This document shows, one piece after another, positions 47,580 to 56,947 of a stretch of 64,000 nt of DNA. The number at the start of each line of letters is the position of its first letter. The stretch's first letter is position 1. The translations under genes were made by a program, and so were the position numbers. Origin of the DNA: Psychrobacter sp. Cmf 22.2 (lineage in GTDB: Bacteria > Pseudomonadota > Gammaproteobacteria > Pseudomonadales > Moraxellaceae); contig NZ_MRYA01000006.1 of the NCBI RefSeq assembly GCF_001921745.1, positions 101,579 to 165,578 on the forward strand, in the 5' to 3' direction. The notes beneath the pieces are model-generated. The model made no database searches. It was not told the DNA's origin and was given only the letters and a program-made list of their open reading frames with translations.

Positions 47580-47698
47580 AAATGGAATTCAATTCTTTGG
47601 ATTTACTTTATTTTGTAGTATAACCCTCATACTAAATGAGTGATACTTTTGCAGTTTTTAATAACGTTATTATTTTAAAACCAATCAGAGAGCTTTTT

Positions 47699-48736
47699 AT
47701 GGCCTTAATCTCCTTACGTCAACTTTTAGATCATGCCGCTGAGCATAACTACGGTGTGCCTGCATTTAACGTAAATAATTTGGAGCAGATGCGAGCGATT
47801 ATGATGGCTGCCGATGCTTGTGACTCGCCTGTCATCGTACAAGCCAGTGCGGGCGCTCGTAAATATGCAGGCTCGGCGTTTTTGCGTCATCTGATTATCG
47901 CTGCTATCGAAGAATGGCCTCATATTCCAGTCGTTATGCATCAAGACCATGGTATGTCACCAGCCATCTGCCAGCGTTCAATTCAGCTTGGATTTTCTTC
48001 AGTTATGATGGATGGCTCACTGGGTGAAGATGGTAAAACGCCGATGGATTATGACTATAATGCGAGTGTAACGCGTGAAGTCGTCAAGCTTGCTCATGCT
48101 TGCGGTGTCTCTGTAGAGGGTGAGATTGGTTGCCTAGGCAGTCTTGAGACTGGTATGGCGGGCGAAGAAGACGGCTCAGGTGCAGAAGGCGTTCTTGATC
48201 ATGAGCAGCTGTTGACCAGTGCAGATGAAGCTGAACAGTTTGTCAAAGATACCAATGTTGATGCATTAGCGATTGCAATTGGTACCAGTCATGGTGCTTA
48301 TAAATTTACGCGTCCGCCCACAGGCGATATTTTATCTATTGAGCGTGTAAAAGAGATTCATGCCCGTATACCCAATACTCACCTCGTCATGCATGGCTCT
48401 TCATCAGTACCGCAAGAATGGTTAAAAGTCATCAACGAGAATGGTGGTGATATCGGCGAAACTTACGGCGTGCCAGTTGAGCAGATTGTAGAAGCCATCA
48501 AGCATGGTGTGCGTAAGGTAAATATCGATACTGACTTACGTCTAGCATCGACAGGTGCTATCCGTGAATACTTGACAAACAATCCTAGTGAGTTTGATCC
48601 ACGTAAATATTTTAAAGCTTCTATGGTTGCAATGTCAGATATCTGTAGTAACCGCTTTGAAGCCTTCGGTTCTGCGGGTCAAGCGCATAAAATCCGTCCG
48701 ATCAGCCTTGAAGGTATGGTTGATTTTTACCAATAA
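47699..48736 (+). CDS. fba: Class II fructose-bisphosphate aldolase
   Basis: A zinc-dependent aldolase of 345 residues from the ATG at 47699 ([24 protein letters not shown]); the frame extends 21 codons upstream without an RBS or conservation. Zinc ligands and catalytic Asp are in [10 protein letters not shown], and the later zinc His and phosphate-binding parts are in [23 protein letters not shown] and [13 protein letters not shown]. The C-terminal [12 protein letters not shown] is typical of the CbbA/Fda branch. It acts in gluconeogenesis with pgk and gpmI. Two hypothetical neighbours separate it from pgk. Confidence 0.96.
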   Translation: MALISLRQLLDHAAEHNYGVPAFNVNNLEQMRAIMMAADACDSPVIVQASAGARKYAGSAFLRHLIIAAIEEWPHIPVVMHQDHGMSPAICQRSIQLGFSSVMMDGSLGEDGKTPMDYDYNASVTREVVKLAHACGVSVEGEIGCLGSLETGMAGEEDGSGAEGVLDHEQLLTSADEAEQFVKDTNVDALAIAIGTSHGAYKFTRPPTGDILSIERVKEIHARIPNTHLVMHGSSSVPQEWLKVINENGGDIGETYGVPVEQIVEAIKHGVRKVNIDTDLRLASTGAIREYLTNNPSEFDPRKYFKASMVAMSDICSNRFEAFGSAGQAHKIRPISLEGMVDFYQ

Positions 48737-48851
48737 GCTAACTTATTGAAAAGTTTGGTTTAGGATTTGCTTAGGGGGCAGTAGTTGTACGTATACTAAT
48801 GCTCCTTATATAAAAGTTTCTTATACAAGTGTTTATGACAGGTGAGCTACT

Positions 48852-49472
48852 ATGATTGGACTGATTACTGGGCAAGTACAATATTTAATGGCGCCAACAG
48901 CTTGTATTATGACAGCATCTGGTGTGGGCTATGATATCGAGCTGCCATTACCCTCATTTTGTCAGTTACAATTGGAGCAGCAAGCGAGCATTTGGACGCA
49001 CTTTCATGTACGAGAGGATGCACAGTTGCTATATGGCTTTATCGATCGAAAAGAGCGTGATGTCTTTCGTCAGCTTATCAAGATTAATGGGGTTGGCGCC
49101 AAGATGGCGCTTGCCATGCTGTCTGCTATGTCAGCAGCTGAGCTAAAGATGCATGTTGCGCAGGACTCAGAAACTGCGCTTACTCGTATACCAGGTATCG
49201 GCAAAAAGACAGCCCAGCGCTTACTAATTGAGCTTAAAGATAAGCTCAAAAACATCGAAGTCGATGATAGTAATTTGGAGTTTGATATTCAGCCAGTAAC
49301 GGTAACGCATGAAGGAAGCATCATCGCTGAGGTGGAAGGCGCACTGATTAGCTTGGGTTATAAAGAAAAAGAAGCCCAGCAGGCGATTAAGGCTGCCAAA
49401 AGTAACGGTGATGTCTTTGCTGATACGCAAAGCTTGTTAAAAGCTACCTTGCAGCAGTTATCTGGTTTTTAG
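48852..49472 (+). CDS. ruvA: Holliday junction DNA helicase subunit RuvA
   Basis: RuvA, 206 residues, a tetramer that holds Holliday junctions open for RuvB. The N-terminal OB domain (MIGLITGQVQYL) ends with a VREDAQLLYGF block, the helix-hairpin-helix motifs are LIKINGVGAKMAL and LTRIPGIGKKTAQRLL, and the C-terminal domain III contacts RuvB (ALISLGYKEKEAQQAIKAA). The ATG follows GGTGAG. ruvB lies 155 bases downstream after a hairpin, so the pair may be partly uncoupled. Confidence 0.97.
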   Translation: MIGLITGQVQYLMAPTACIMTASGVGYDIELPLPSFCQLQLEQQASIWTHFHVREDAQLLYGFIDRKERDVFRQLIKINGVGAKMALAMLSAMSAAELKMHVAQDSETALTRIPGIGKKTAQRLLIELKDKLKNIEVDDSNLEFDIQPVTVTHEGSIIAEVEGALISLGYKEKEAQQAIKAAKSNGDVFADTQSLLKATLQQLSGF

Positions 49473-49504
49473 ACTGCTCATCTTACATATACAGCTACCT
49501 ATAG

Positions 49505-49535
49505 ATAAGCGACACTAGTTGTCGCTTATTTTCGT
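49505..49535 (+). terminator. Hairpin with T-rich tail between ruvA and ruvB
   Basis: ATAAGCGACA and TGTCGCTTAT pair around CTAGT and are followed by TTTTCGTTTT. It may end most ruvA transcripts or attenuate read-through into ruvB. Confidence 0.65.
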
Positions 49536-49627
49536 TTTAATGCGTAATTTAAAACGTTTTACATGACTTATCCGCTAGGTTTGGTTATGCTGTTTGTTGC
49601 CTTTACATTGTTTATCTTTTTAATATA

Positions 49628-50623
49628 ATGATAGAACCTATGATGCAAGACCGCTTAATTAATCCGCTAGAAGGAGGAGATGATGCTCCTGATAGCAATA
49701 TTCGTCCTTCGCTTTTGTCTGAATATATTGGTCAGCCAGTCGTGCGCGAACAGATGGAAGTTTTTATTGGTGCCGCGCGAGGTCGTGATGAAGCACTAGA
49801 TCATACTTTGATTTTTGGTCCGCCTGGTCTGGGTAAGACGACGCTTGCTAATATTATTGCTCGTGAAATGGGTGGTAATCTGCGCTCGACATCAGGACCT
49901 GTGCTTGAGCGTCCAGGTGACCTGGCCGCTATGCTAACCAATTTGGAAGCTGGTGATGTACTATTTATTGATGAAATTCACCGTTTAAGCTCAGTCATTG
50001 AAGAGATACTATATCCTGCAATGGAGGACTTTCAGCTTGATATTATGATTGGCGAAGGCCCTGCAGCACGCTCTATCAAACTTGATTTGCCGCCCTTTAC
50101 TTTGGTCGCAGCGACGACGCGAGCAGGGCTTTTGACTTCACCACTGCGTGATCGCTTCGGTATCGTTCAGCGCCTTGAATTTTATAATATTGCTGATCTG
50201 ACGACTATTGTAAGCCGAGCGGCGCGCCTGATGCGTGTGTCAATGAGCGAAGATGGTGCTATCGAGATTGCACGCCGTGCGCGAGGTACGCCAAGGATTG
50301 CTAATCGCTTATTGCGACGAGTACGTGATTATGCTGAAGTAAGAGGGGATGGCAGTATCAACGGTATTATCGCTGCTAGTGCGCTAGATATGCTAGCAGT
50401 CGATCGGCGCGGTTTAGATCATCTTGATAGGCGTTATATCGAAATCTTGCATGAACGTTTTGACGGTGGTCCGGCAGGCGTGGAAGCAGTGGCAGCTGCC
50501 ATGGCAGAAGATCGCGGCACCCTTGAAGATGTGATTGAGCCCTATTTGATTCAGCAAGGTTATGTATTACGTACCGCTCGTGGCCGAATATTAACTCAAG
50601 TGGCAATTGATCAGATACAGTAG
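49628..50623 (+). CDS. ruvB: Holliday junction DNA helicase RuvB
   Basis: RuvB, 331 residues, the hexameric AAA+ motor of branch migration. Visible are the start [16 protein letters not shown] segment ([18 protein letters not shown]), Walker [13 protein letters not shown], Walker B FIDEIHRL, sensor 1 [19 protein letters not shown], and the winged-helix C-terminus ([29 protein letters not shown]). The first ATG has no RBS; ATGs at 49640 or 49643 are alternatives. A perfect terminator follows. Confidence 0.97.
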   Translation: MIEPMMQDRLINPLEGGDDAPDSNIRPSLLSEYIGQPVVREQMEVFIGAARGRDEALDHTLIFGPPGLGKTTLANIIAREMGGNLRSTSGPVLERPGDLAAMLTNLEAGDVLFIDEIHRLSSVIEEILYPAMEDFQLDIMIGEGPAARSIKLDLPPFTLVAATTRAGLLTSPLRDRFGIVQRLEFYNIADLTTIVSRAARLMRVSMSEDGAIEIARRARGTPRIANRLLRRVRDYAEVRGDGSINGIIAASALDMLAVDRRGLDHLDRRYIEILHERFDGGPAGVEAVAAAMAEDRGTLEDVIEPYLIQQGYVLRTARGRILTQVAIDQIQ

Positions 50624-50645
50624 AAACCATCTGACCGCTTGAATG

Positions 50646-50687
50646 AAAAATGCGCCGACTTTATGGATAAAAGTCGGCGCATTTTTT
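50646..50687. terminator. Bidirectional terminator between ruvB and the flavoprotein gene
   Basis: A perfect stem of about 17 bp (AAAATGCGCCGACTTT with AAAGTCGGCGCATTTT) with A/T runs on both sides, between convergent genes. Confidence 0.92.
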
Positions 50688-50700
50688 GTGTAAGCTTATT

Positions 50701-52143
50701 TTATACTTCTACTGCTTGAGGTGTTTCTATTACTAAAGGCTGAGGCCAGATTTTACCAGGGTTTAGGATGTTGTTTGGATCAAGAGCGGACTTGATGGCT
50801 TGCATAAGCGGTATGGCGTTGCCATGTTCTTGATCCATGTATTTTTGCTTACCTTGACCGATGCCATGTTCACCAGTACAAGTGCCATCCATCTCGATAG
50901 CACGTATAGCCAACCGTCCGATGATCTCGTCAGCTTTGGCAGTCTCTACTGGATCATCATTATCAACCAACAATAAAACATGGAAATTGCCATCGCCAAC
51001 ATGACCGACCATAGGGCCAATCATTCCAGCGTCTGCAATGTCTTTTGCAGTGGCGCTTACGCATTCAGCCAAGCGTGAAATAGGCACACAGGCATCAGTC
51101 GATAACGCTTTTGCTTCTGGTCGCAAGGCTGAGCTGGCATGATAAGCATTGTGGCGCGCTTGCCACAGACGTTTGCGCTCAGCTTCATTAGTATCCCAAA
51201 CAAAGTCAGTACCGCCAAACTCTTCGATAATATCATTAAAAGTCTGTGCTTGTTCGCGTACGCTCGCTTCAGTCCCATGAAACTCTACAAACAAGGTAGG
51301 TGTCTCAAGTAGATCAAGATTTGCGTATTGGTTGCAGGCCTTTACTTGTAAAGCATCAAGCAATTCGATTCGAGCAATAGGTAAGCACATCTGAATGGTA
51401 AGCATGACGGCCTGACAGGCCTCTTCAATCGTTGGAAAATGACAAAGACCACTACCAACACATTCACTAAGCCCAAACAGTTTGAGTGTGACTTCGGTGA
51501 CGATACCAAGCGTACCTTCAGAACCTATCATTAAGCGCGTCAGATCATAACCTGCAGCCGACTTTTTGGCACGCGTACCAGTTCGTACGATCTCTCCATT
51601 CGCTGTCACCACTTCAAGTGCCAGTACCACATCTTTCATCGTGCCATAGCGTACTGCGTTAGTACCTGAAGCGCGGGTTGCAACCATACCGCCGATACTA
51701 GCATTGGCGCCTGGGTCTATGGGGAAAAATAAACCTGTATCACGTAAATAATGATTCAGCTGTTCACGTGTAACACCAGGCTGTACAGTCACTGTCAAAT
51801 CTTCGTTATTGACTTGCAAGATAGCATCTAGCGCATGCATATCGATTGAAAGTCCGCCATAAGGAGCATTTAATTGGCCCTCAAGCGATGAGCCAATACC
51901 AAAAGCAATCACTGGCATTTTATGCTGGTTGCAAATCGCGACCGCTTTAGCAACGTCATGCTTATCTTGCGCTGTCAGCACGGCATCTGGTGGCTGGTTG
52001 GCAAGCCATGTCATGGTATGGCCATGTTGTTCGCGGACCGTCGGATTGATACTGAGCTGCTCGCCAAACTGAGCTTGTAGCTCACTAATAGCGGCACTAT
52101 AGTCCGGTTTAGTAGGTGTGGTATTAACTTGAGAGCTGATCAT
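50701..52143 (-). CDS. FAD-linked oxidase, D-lactate dehydrogenase (cytochrome) type
   Basis: A 480-residue flavoprotein with the PCMH FAD-binding domain (PVIAFGIGSSLEGQ; FPIDPGANASIGGMVATRASG; LMIGSEGTLGIVTEVTL) and the FAD-oxidase C-terminal domain (GHVGDGNFH; the cofactor-linked GTCTGEHGIGQGKQKYM). The pattern fits respiratory D-lactate dehydrogenases related to LDHD and GlcD. There is no signal or membrane helix, so peripheral binding at the inner membrane is likely. It follows ubiB by 29 bases at the end of the ubi group, which suggests that it feeds electrons to ubiquinone. The substrate is inferred; glycolate or other 2-hydroxyacids are possible. Confidence 0.87.
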   Translation of the reverse strand: MISSQVNTTPTKPDYSAAISELQAQFGEQLSINPTVREQHGHTMTWLANQPPDAVLTAQDKHDVAKAVAICNQHKMPVIAFGIGSSLEGQLNAPYGGLSIDMHALDAILQVNNEDLTVTVQPGVTREQLNHYLRDTGLFFPIDPGANASIGGMVATRASGTNAVRYGTMKDVVLALEVVTANGEIVRTGTRAKKSAAGYDLTRLMIGSEGTLGIVTEVTLKLFGLSECVGSGLCHFPTIEEACQAVMLTIQMCLPIARIELLDALQVKACNQYANLDLLETPTLFVEFHGTEASVREQAQTFNDIIEEFGGTDFVWDTNEAERKRLWQARHNAYHASSALRPEAKALSTDACVPISRLAECVSATAKDIADAGMIGPMVGHVGDGNFHVLLLVDNDDPVETAKADEIIGRLAIRAIEMDGTCTGEHGIGQGKQKYMDQEHGNAIPLMQAIKSALDPNNILNPGKIWPQPLVIETPQAVEV

Positions 52144-52172
52144 AACTTATCCTTGTCAGTGAAGCGGTAGCT

Positions 52173-53834
52173 TTAAGCTAAGATACGCCAAACGACTGCT
52201 AACATCGCTAAAATGTAAAACACAGGTGATAGCCAGCCGACTACTTGTGTAGCAATGGCGATAAATAGGCCAAATCCTGCTAATGCTAGCCAGTCACGGC
52301 GACGGTCATTGAGCATGTCGGCACGTATTTGCTGAATCTCACGCAACTGACTGTCTTGACGTGACCCTTGTGAAGCCAAACTCTGCAGACCTTGATCTAG
52401 TAGTTTTGGAATATCAGTACTGGACAATAAAATCTCTGGTAGCTGTGCGCGTATCTGTTGAAAGTTGCGCATAGGATCAAGCTGCTCTTTAACCCAACTA
52501 CTTAAGATTGGCTTCGCCAATGACCAAATATCCAAATCTGGATACAAGTCACGACCAAGGCCTTCAACATGTACCAAAGTTTTTAGTAAAAGCATCAGTT
52601 GCGGCGGGATGCTCATATGATGGCGACGCGCTATATCTAAAATCTGCATCAAAACGCCAGCAAAATCAATCTCATTGATAGACTTTTGTAGCATCGGGCC
52701 GACGGTGCGCTTCATATCACGCATCAAAGCATGCTTGTCTGTATTTGGTGGAATCCAACCAGCACGGCTGACGATATCGACCATAGCAGTAAAGTTATTG
52801 TTCATGACGGCCAATAGCATACGCGCTACAATCAATTGATCGTCTTTTGATAAAGTGCCCATAATAGCGCAATCAAGACCAATATAACGAGGTTCATGAC
52901 CGAGATTGACCGCTTGAGTATGACTATCTAATGTTTTTACTGGTGGCGTTTCTACAAAGACATTGCCCGGATGCATATCGGCATGAAAGAAGTTATCTCG
53001 AAAGACTTGGGTAAAAAATATCGTCAATCCTTTTTCAGCGAGTGTTGCCCGGTCATAGCCTAGCTGATCAAATATATGAACTTGTGAGATCGGTACCCCT
53101 TGAATGCGTTCCATCACCATAACGTTTTTGGCAGCGTCGTAAACTTCAGGCACATACATCAATGCCGAACCCAAAAAGTTGTTACGCATCTGAGTAGTAT
53201 TATCCGCCTCTAAAGTCAAATCCAGCTCATTGAGCATGACTTGCCGATAGTCTTCAACAATATCAATAATATGTATTGCACGTGCCGCTTCAATCCGTGC
53301 CGATGCCCAACTGGCAAGCTCACGTAATAGCTCAAAATCTGCAACAATAGTCGTGCGGATATTAGGACGCACGATCTTTACTACAACTTCACGACCATCT
53401 CTCAATGCTGCGGTATGTACTTGAGCTATGGAAGCTGCGGCTAACGGTTTGACATCAAAGCGTGCAAATAGCGTCTCAATAGACTGACCGAGACCATACC
53501 TTGGATCTTGAATTTGAGCGATGACAACATCAGATTCAAAAGGTTTTACCTTATCTTGTAACTGAACAAGTTGTTCAATAATTTCAGGTGGCACTAAATC
53601 ACGACGGGTGGAGAGTAGCTGACCAAGCTTTAAAAACAGCGTGCCCATATCTTCTAGCGCATATTTAATCGCATTGGGCTGATGTTTTTTGCCCCAAGCA
53701 GCTGGATGCATCCGAATCAAACGTAAAATCGGCTGTAGCTGTGGAGCCTCCTCAGCCGTAAAGTGAGTATCAATACGGTAGCTTGCAGCAATACGCCAAA
53801 GTTCAAGTAGACGGGCGCGATAGGATAATAGCAT
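52173..53834 (-). CDS. ubiB: Ubiquinone biosynthesis regulatory kinase-like protein UbiB
   Basis: UbiB, 553 residues, an atypical protein-kinase-like ATPase of the ABC1/ADCK family needed for ubiquinone synthesis. Visible are the KxGQ motif (FLKLGQLLSTRRDLVP), the Ala-rich loop AAASIAQVHTA that replaces the usual Gly-rich loop, the catalytic VVVKIVRP Lys, the FHADMHPGNVFV loop and the metal-binding LDCAIMGTL (usually DFG-like). Two C-terminal membrane helices (LALAGFGLFIAIATQVVGW; VFYILAMLAVVWRIL) anchor it. The gene order ubiE-ubiJ-ubiB is the same as in E. coli. Confidence 0.96.
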   Translation of the reverse strand: MLLSYRARLLELWRIAASYRIDTHFTAEEAPQLQPILRLIRMHPAAWGKKHQPNAIKYALEDMGTLFLKLGQLLSTRRDLVPPEIIEQLVQLQDKVKPFESDVVIAQIQDPRYGLGQSIETLFARFDVKPLAAASIAQVHTAALRDGREVVVKIVRPNIRTTIVADFELLRELASWASARIEAARAIHIIDIVEDYRQVMLNELDLTLEADNTTQMRNNFLGSALMYVPEVYDAAKNVMVMERIQGVPISQVHIFDQLGYDRATLAEKGLTIFFTQVFRDNFFHADMHPGNVFVETPPVKTLDSHTQAVNLGHEPRYIGLDCAIMGTLSKDDQLIVARMLLAVMNNNFTAMVDIVSRAGWIPPNTDKHALMRDMKRTVGPMLQKSINEIDFAGVLMQILDIARRHHMSIPPQLMLLLKTLVHVEGLGRDLYPDLDIWSLAKPILSSWVKEQLDPMRNFQQIRAQLPEILLSSTDIPKLLDQGLQSLASQGSRQDSQLREIQQIRADMLNDRRRDWLALAGFGLFIAIATQVVGWLSPVFYILAMLAVVWRILA

Positions 53835-53920
53835 GGGCAGTAGTTACTCTAAGTAGTTACTTGAAACAAACAGTCTAGATAAGAATGCGGATAAGATGAA
53901 AAAGACAGGATAAGCTATAT

Positions 53921-54628
53921 CTACCTATCGGTTAAACATGCTTGCTCAGCTTTGATAGCGGCCAAACGTGCCTCTTCACGTTCGATATCCGCACGCAGCT
54001 TAAGAATTTGCTGCTTGAGACTGTCTGCTTCTGCTTTTTCGATGGGGTCAGGTGGGCTATTGCCTGTCACGTCGTTGGCCCAATCACTCACATCGTCAAA
54101 GGTACGTTTGGCAGTGTGGCGAAAGCTGCTTTTGAGCTGAGATATCAGTAGTTGCAACTGACTTGCCATTGGCTTGCCTATGAAAGGTTCGAGCTGACCT
54201 GCAATATCAGGGTCAAATCCAGCGACCAGCTGTTTGAGCTGCATCAAGACTTTGTAATCACCGTCAATCGGCAGATTGCCTTCAGCGCCGCGTATCAAGT
54301 TTAATAGCTCAGCGGGGTTTTCAACATTAATAGTGCAGTCTGGACGACTATGGCCAATACGCCCCATATCCTTGTTTGCCTGTTGACGTTCATCAGCATC
54401 TCGACCAAAGCTTTGCCCGCGTGGCTCAAACACACTATTGGCAGTAATGGGCTCAAAACGTAGATGCTCATGGTTAAATAAGATATCTACCTGTATCTTA
54501 GGCATGACCATATTTAACCGCAGTACTTTACCAGCAAGCGGTGTCAAGCCAGCTTTAGTGATATCATCACTAGCGATAGCCATATTGATGAGTTTTTCGG
54601 CACTTGCCAAAAGTAATACCGTTAGCAT
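53921..54628 (-). CDS. ubiJ: Ubiquinone biosynthesis accessory factor UbiJ
   Basis: UbiJ, 235 residues from the ATG at 54628 (GAGAG upstream). It has the SCP2 lipid-binding fold in residues about 1-130 (LTVLLLASAEKLINMAI; CTINVENPAELLNLI; DGDYKVLMQLKQLVAG), and a C-terminal coiled coil (LKQQILKLRADIEREEARLAAIKAEQ). UbiJ organises the aerobic Ubi complex and binds ubiquinone intermediates. The insertion of about 45 polar residues (FEPRGQSFGRDADERQQ) is longer than in E. coli UbiJ (201). It lies between ubiE and ubiB. Confidence 0.9.
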   Translation of the reverse strand: MLTVLLLASAEKLINMAIASDDITKAGLTPLAGKVLRLNMVMPKIQVDILFNHEHLRFEPITANSVFEPRGQSFGRDADERQQANKDMGRIGHSRPDCTINVENPAELLNLIRGAEGNLPIDGDYKVLMQLKQLVAGFDPDIAGQLEPFIGKPMASQLQLLISQLKSSFRHTAKRTFDDVSDWANDVTGNSPPDPIEKAEADSLKQQILKLRADIEREEARLAAIKAEQACLTDR

Positions 54629-54716
54629 AATACTCTCACATATCAAAAATAATTATGGTCATGCTGTAGCGTTGTCAACACTGCTTTGAGCGTTAGAGAT
54701 TGTTGAGCAATCAGCG

Positions 54717-55832
54717 TTATGCCTTAAAACCTCTATGAACTGCAACGATACCAGCTGTTAGATTATGATAATCGCAGTTTTCAAAGCCTGCTTGCTCCAT
54801 CATCTGCTTTAAAGTTTGCTGATTAGGATGCATACGAATCGACTCTGCTAAGTACTGATAGCTTTCTGAATCGTTTGCTACAAGCTTGCCCATAAGCGGT
54901 AAGGCAGTAAAAGAGTATAAGTCATAGGCTTTAGATAGTGGTTCAAAAACAGGCTTTGAGAACTCTAAGATTAATAAACGACCGCCTGGCTTTAATACAC
55001 GGTACATTGAACGTAGAGCTGCGTCTTTATCAGTGACATTGCGCAGACCAAAGCTAATAGTCAATAAGTCAAAACTTTCATCCTCAAAAGGAGCAAGGGT
55101 CTCGGCATTGGCAAGGACAAAGTCAACGTTATTACAGCCAGCGTTAATCAAACGCTCACGGCCAACTTCTAGCATCGCTGCATTAATGTCTGATAAGACA
55201 ACGTGACCATGACGACCTACTTCACGGCTAAACACTTTGGCCAAATCACCCGTACCACCTGCGATATCTAACACGTGCTGACCTGCACGCACACCAGATA
55301 GACTGATAGCAAAGCGCTTCCAAAGACGATGAATACCAAAAGACATCAGATCATTCATGATATCGTATTTTTTGGCAACTGAGGTAAACACATCGGCTAC
55401 GCGCGCTTGCTTCTCAGCTTTATTGACAGTCTTGTAGCCAAAATGAGTCTCTTCTGATCCATCCGTATCCAGCGTATGCGGGTTATTAATGTCATCACGT
55501 TGGTTAAAGGCAACTCGCGGTTTTTGATTGTCCGCGGACGGAGCTGGGTTGTCACTTACTTTATTATCATTATATGGCATAGTGGTTTGCTGACCTTGCG
55601 GTGTTCCTGTTGGTAAGTCTTGTAGTTGAGTAAAGTCACTATTATTGGTATTTGTAATACCCGCACTGTTTGCCGTTGAGCGATGACTTGACGTATTAGG
55701 AGTAGGGTCTTTGCGAGCTTGGGCCTTTGCACTAATATTTTCACTATGTACAATACTATCTTTGACTAATTTATCTTGAATATGGCTGTTTTTAGTGAAC
55801 TTGTGATTGGTGTTTTTTAAGTCATTGGTCAT
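54717..55832 (-). CDS. ubiE: Demethylmenaquinol / ubiquinone C-methyltransferase UbiE with long N-terminal extension
   Basis: UbiE, 371 residues, methylates the quinone ring using SAM. The canonical enzyme begins near residue 125 ([15 protein letters not shown]) and contains [20 protein letters not shown], motif [15 protein letters not shown], and the [17 protein letters not shown] and LRPGGR-like [15 protein letters not shown] blocks. The first ~125 residues are a Ser/Thr/Asn/Asp-rich, probably disordered extension, absent from E. coli UbiE (251). The ATG at 55832 has a clear AGGA RBS, so the extension is likely translated. A second in-frame ATG at 55580 lacks a good RBS. It starts the ubiE-ubiJ-ubiB group. 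Confidence 0.95.
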   Translation of the reverse strand: MTNDLKNTNHKFTKNSHIQDKLVKDSIVHSENISAKAQARKDPTPNTSSHRSTANSAGITNTNNSDFTQLQDLPTGTPQGQQTTMPYNDNKVSDNPAPSADNQKPRVAFNQRDDINNPHTLDTDGSEETHFGYKTVNKAEKQARVADVFTSVAKKYDIMNDLMSFGIHRLWKRFAISLSGVRAGQHVLDIAGGTGDLAKVFSREVGRHGHVVLSDINAAMLEVGRERLINAGCNNVDFVLANAETLAPFEDESFDLLTISFGLRNVTDKDAALRSMYRVLKPGGRLLILEFSKPVFEPLSKAYDLYSFTALPLMGKLVANDSESYQYLAESIRMHPNQQTLKQMMEQAGFENCDYHNLTAGIVAVHRGFKA

Positions 55833-55995
55833 AGAGTATTCCTGTGGCCTACTGTTGTGTCTACTTGGCTTTTATAATTATTCAATCATAATTACTCTTC
55901 ATCCAAATGTAAAAGCATTTTGCTAGCATTATACGACCAACAGTGATTGATCAATATGATGCACGCAAAATGCTCAACTTAGCGACTGTTTTGGT

Positions 55996-56709
55996 CTATG
56001 ATACAGCAAATACTTCTACATTGTCGTTACTATCAGCGTTATGAACTTGATCGATGATCTGCAGCTCACGCTTGCAAAATGGTTCAATAAAACCACTGAC
56101 ACTTTTAAGAGGCTTCATCGCGGTAAAACCTGCATCGATAAAATCGTATAAAGGCTGATAGCCACGGCTATATGCCGTACTTTTGGCAAAAGAAAAAGCC
56201 TTACGCAGCATAAATGAGTTGAGATATTTATCAGTACGGTAACAGACGTCTTTTAGATTATTGATCTGTAAACGACGTTCATCTGCTTCATCGACCGCGC
56301 GATAAGCTTTAAGCATGTTTTCTTCATTGACTGCTAGGTCTTGCTCTATTAACCACTGCGCCAGATGCATATCTAGCTCAATTGCCAAGATAGCGGCCTG
56401 AACAGCCATAGTGCCAGTCTGCAATACGGACTCTTTGGCAAGTTTCTCAAGTTTTTTTGCTTTTGGCAGGATGCGTTCTAATTGCTTGGCCAATAGCTTG
56501 AATTCATCACCGCCATATAGTTGTGTGAGAAAATAATTCGCCATAGGCTTGTTCTTTGGCTGCTCAAATAGCTCTGAATGAGTACGCTGAATACGTGCCC
56601 GTTGCCATGCTTGTACGTCTTTGAGCTTAGAATCTAATGCCTCATCCTCATGATAAGGTAGTGCCCAATAGCGCGTTAAATGCTTTTGTAAATCAGATAA
56701 AGCAGACAT
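55996..56709 (-). CDS. FFLEE-motif family protein (DUF8198-type)
   Basis: A 237-residue helical protein. The stretch PMANYFLTQLYGGDEFKLLA followed by KQLERILPKAKKLEKLAKE resembles the FFLEE-motif family, in which a FFLEELYG core precedes a DF...RILP helix. The protein has no signal or membrane helix and is mostly helical. Its function is not known. It lies 163 bases upstream of ubiE on the same strand. Assignment by motif similarity is from memory, so moderately certain. Confidence 0.65.
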   Translation of the reverse strand: MSALSDLQKHLTRYWALPYHEDEALDSKLKDVQAWQRARIQRTHSELFEQPKNKPMANYFLTQLYGGDEFKLLAKQLERILPKAKKLEKLAKESVLQTGTMAVQAAILAIELDMHLAQWLIEQDLAVNEENMLKAYRAVDEADERRLQINNLKDVCYRTDKYLNSFMLRKAFSFAKSTAYSRGYQPLYDFIDAGFTAMKPLKSVSGFIEPFCKRELQIIDQVHNADSNDNVEVFAVS

Positions 56710-56947
56710 AGAAGTTTGTCCTGTATGGTTAGGTATGTATTTTTAAATGGAAATGACTTTTATTTAGAAGTTATAAATGTCGGTAAATAGCATCGCTAGC
56801 GTAATATATTACCTTAAAAGAATTTAAGTTAGAATACAAATGTCAAACTGTTACACAGCACTGTGATTTTCTGCGCAAACGAATGTTATTATTATGAAAG
56901 GACGATAACCAATAACCGCTCACATAAAAATAAAATGGAACTGACAT

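Noticed and set aside
56820..56880. Possible Pho box before the polyphosphate:AMP phosphotransferase (CTGTTAC and CTGTGAT)
   Set aside because: The repeat spacing is 13 bases rather than the 11 of a Pho box. It is more likely a chance dyad.
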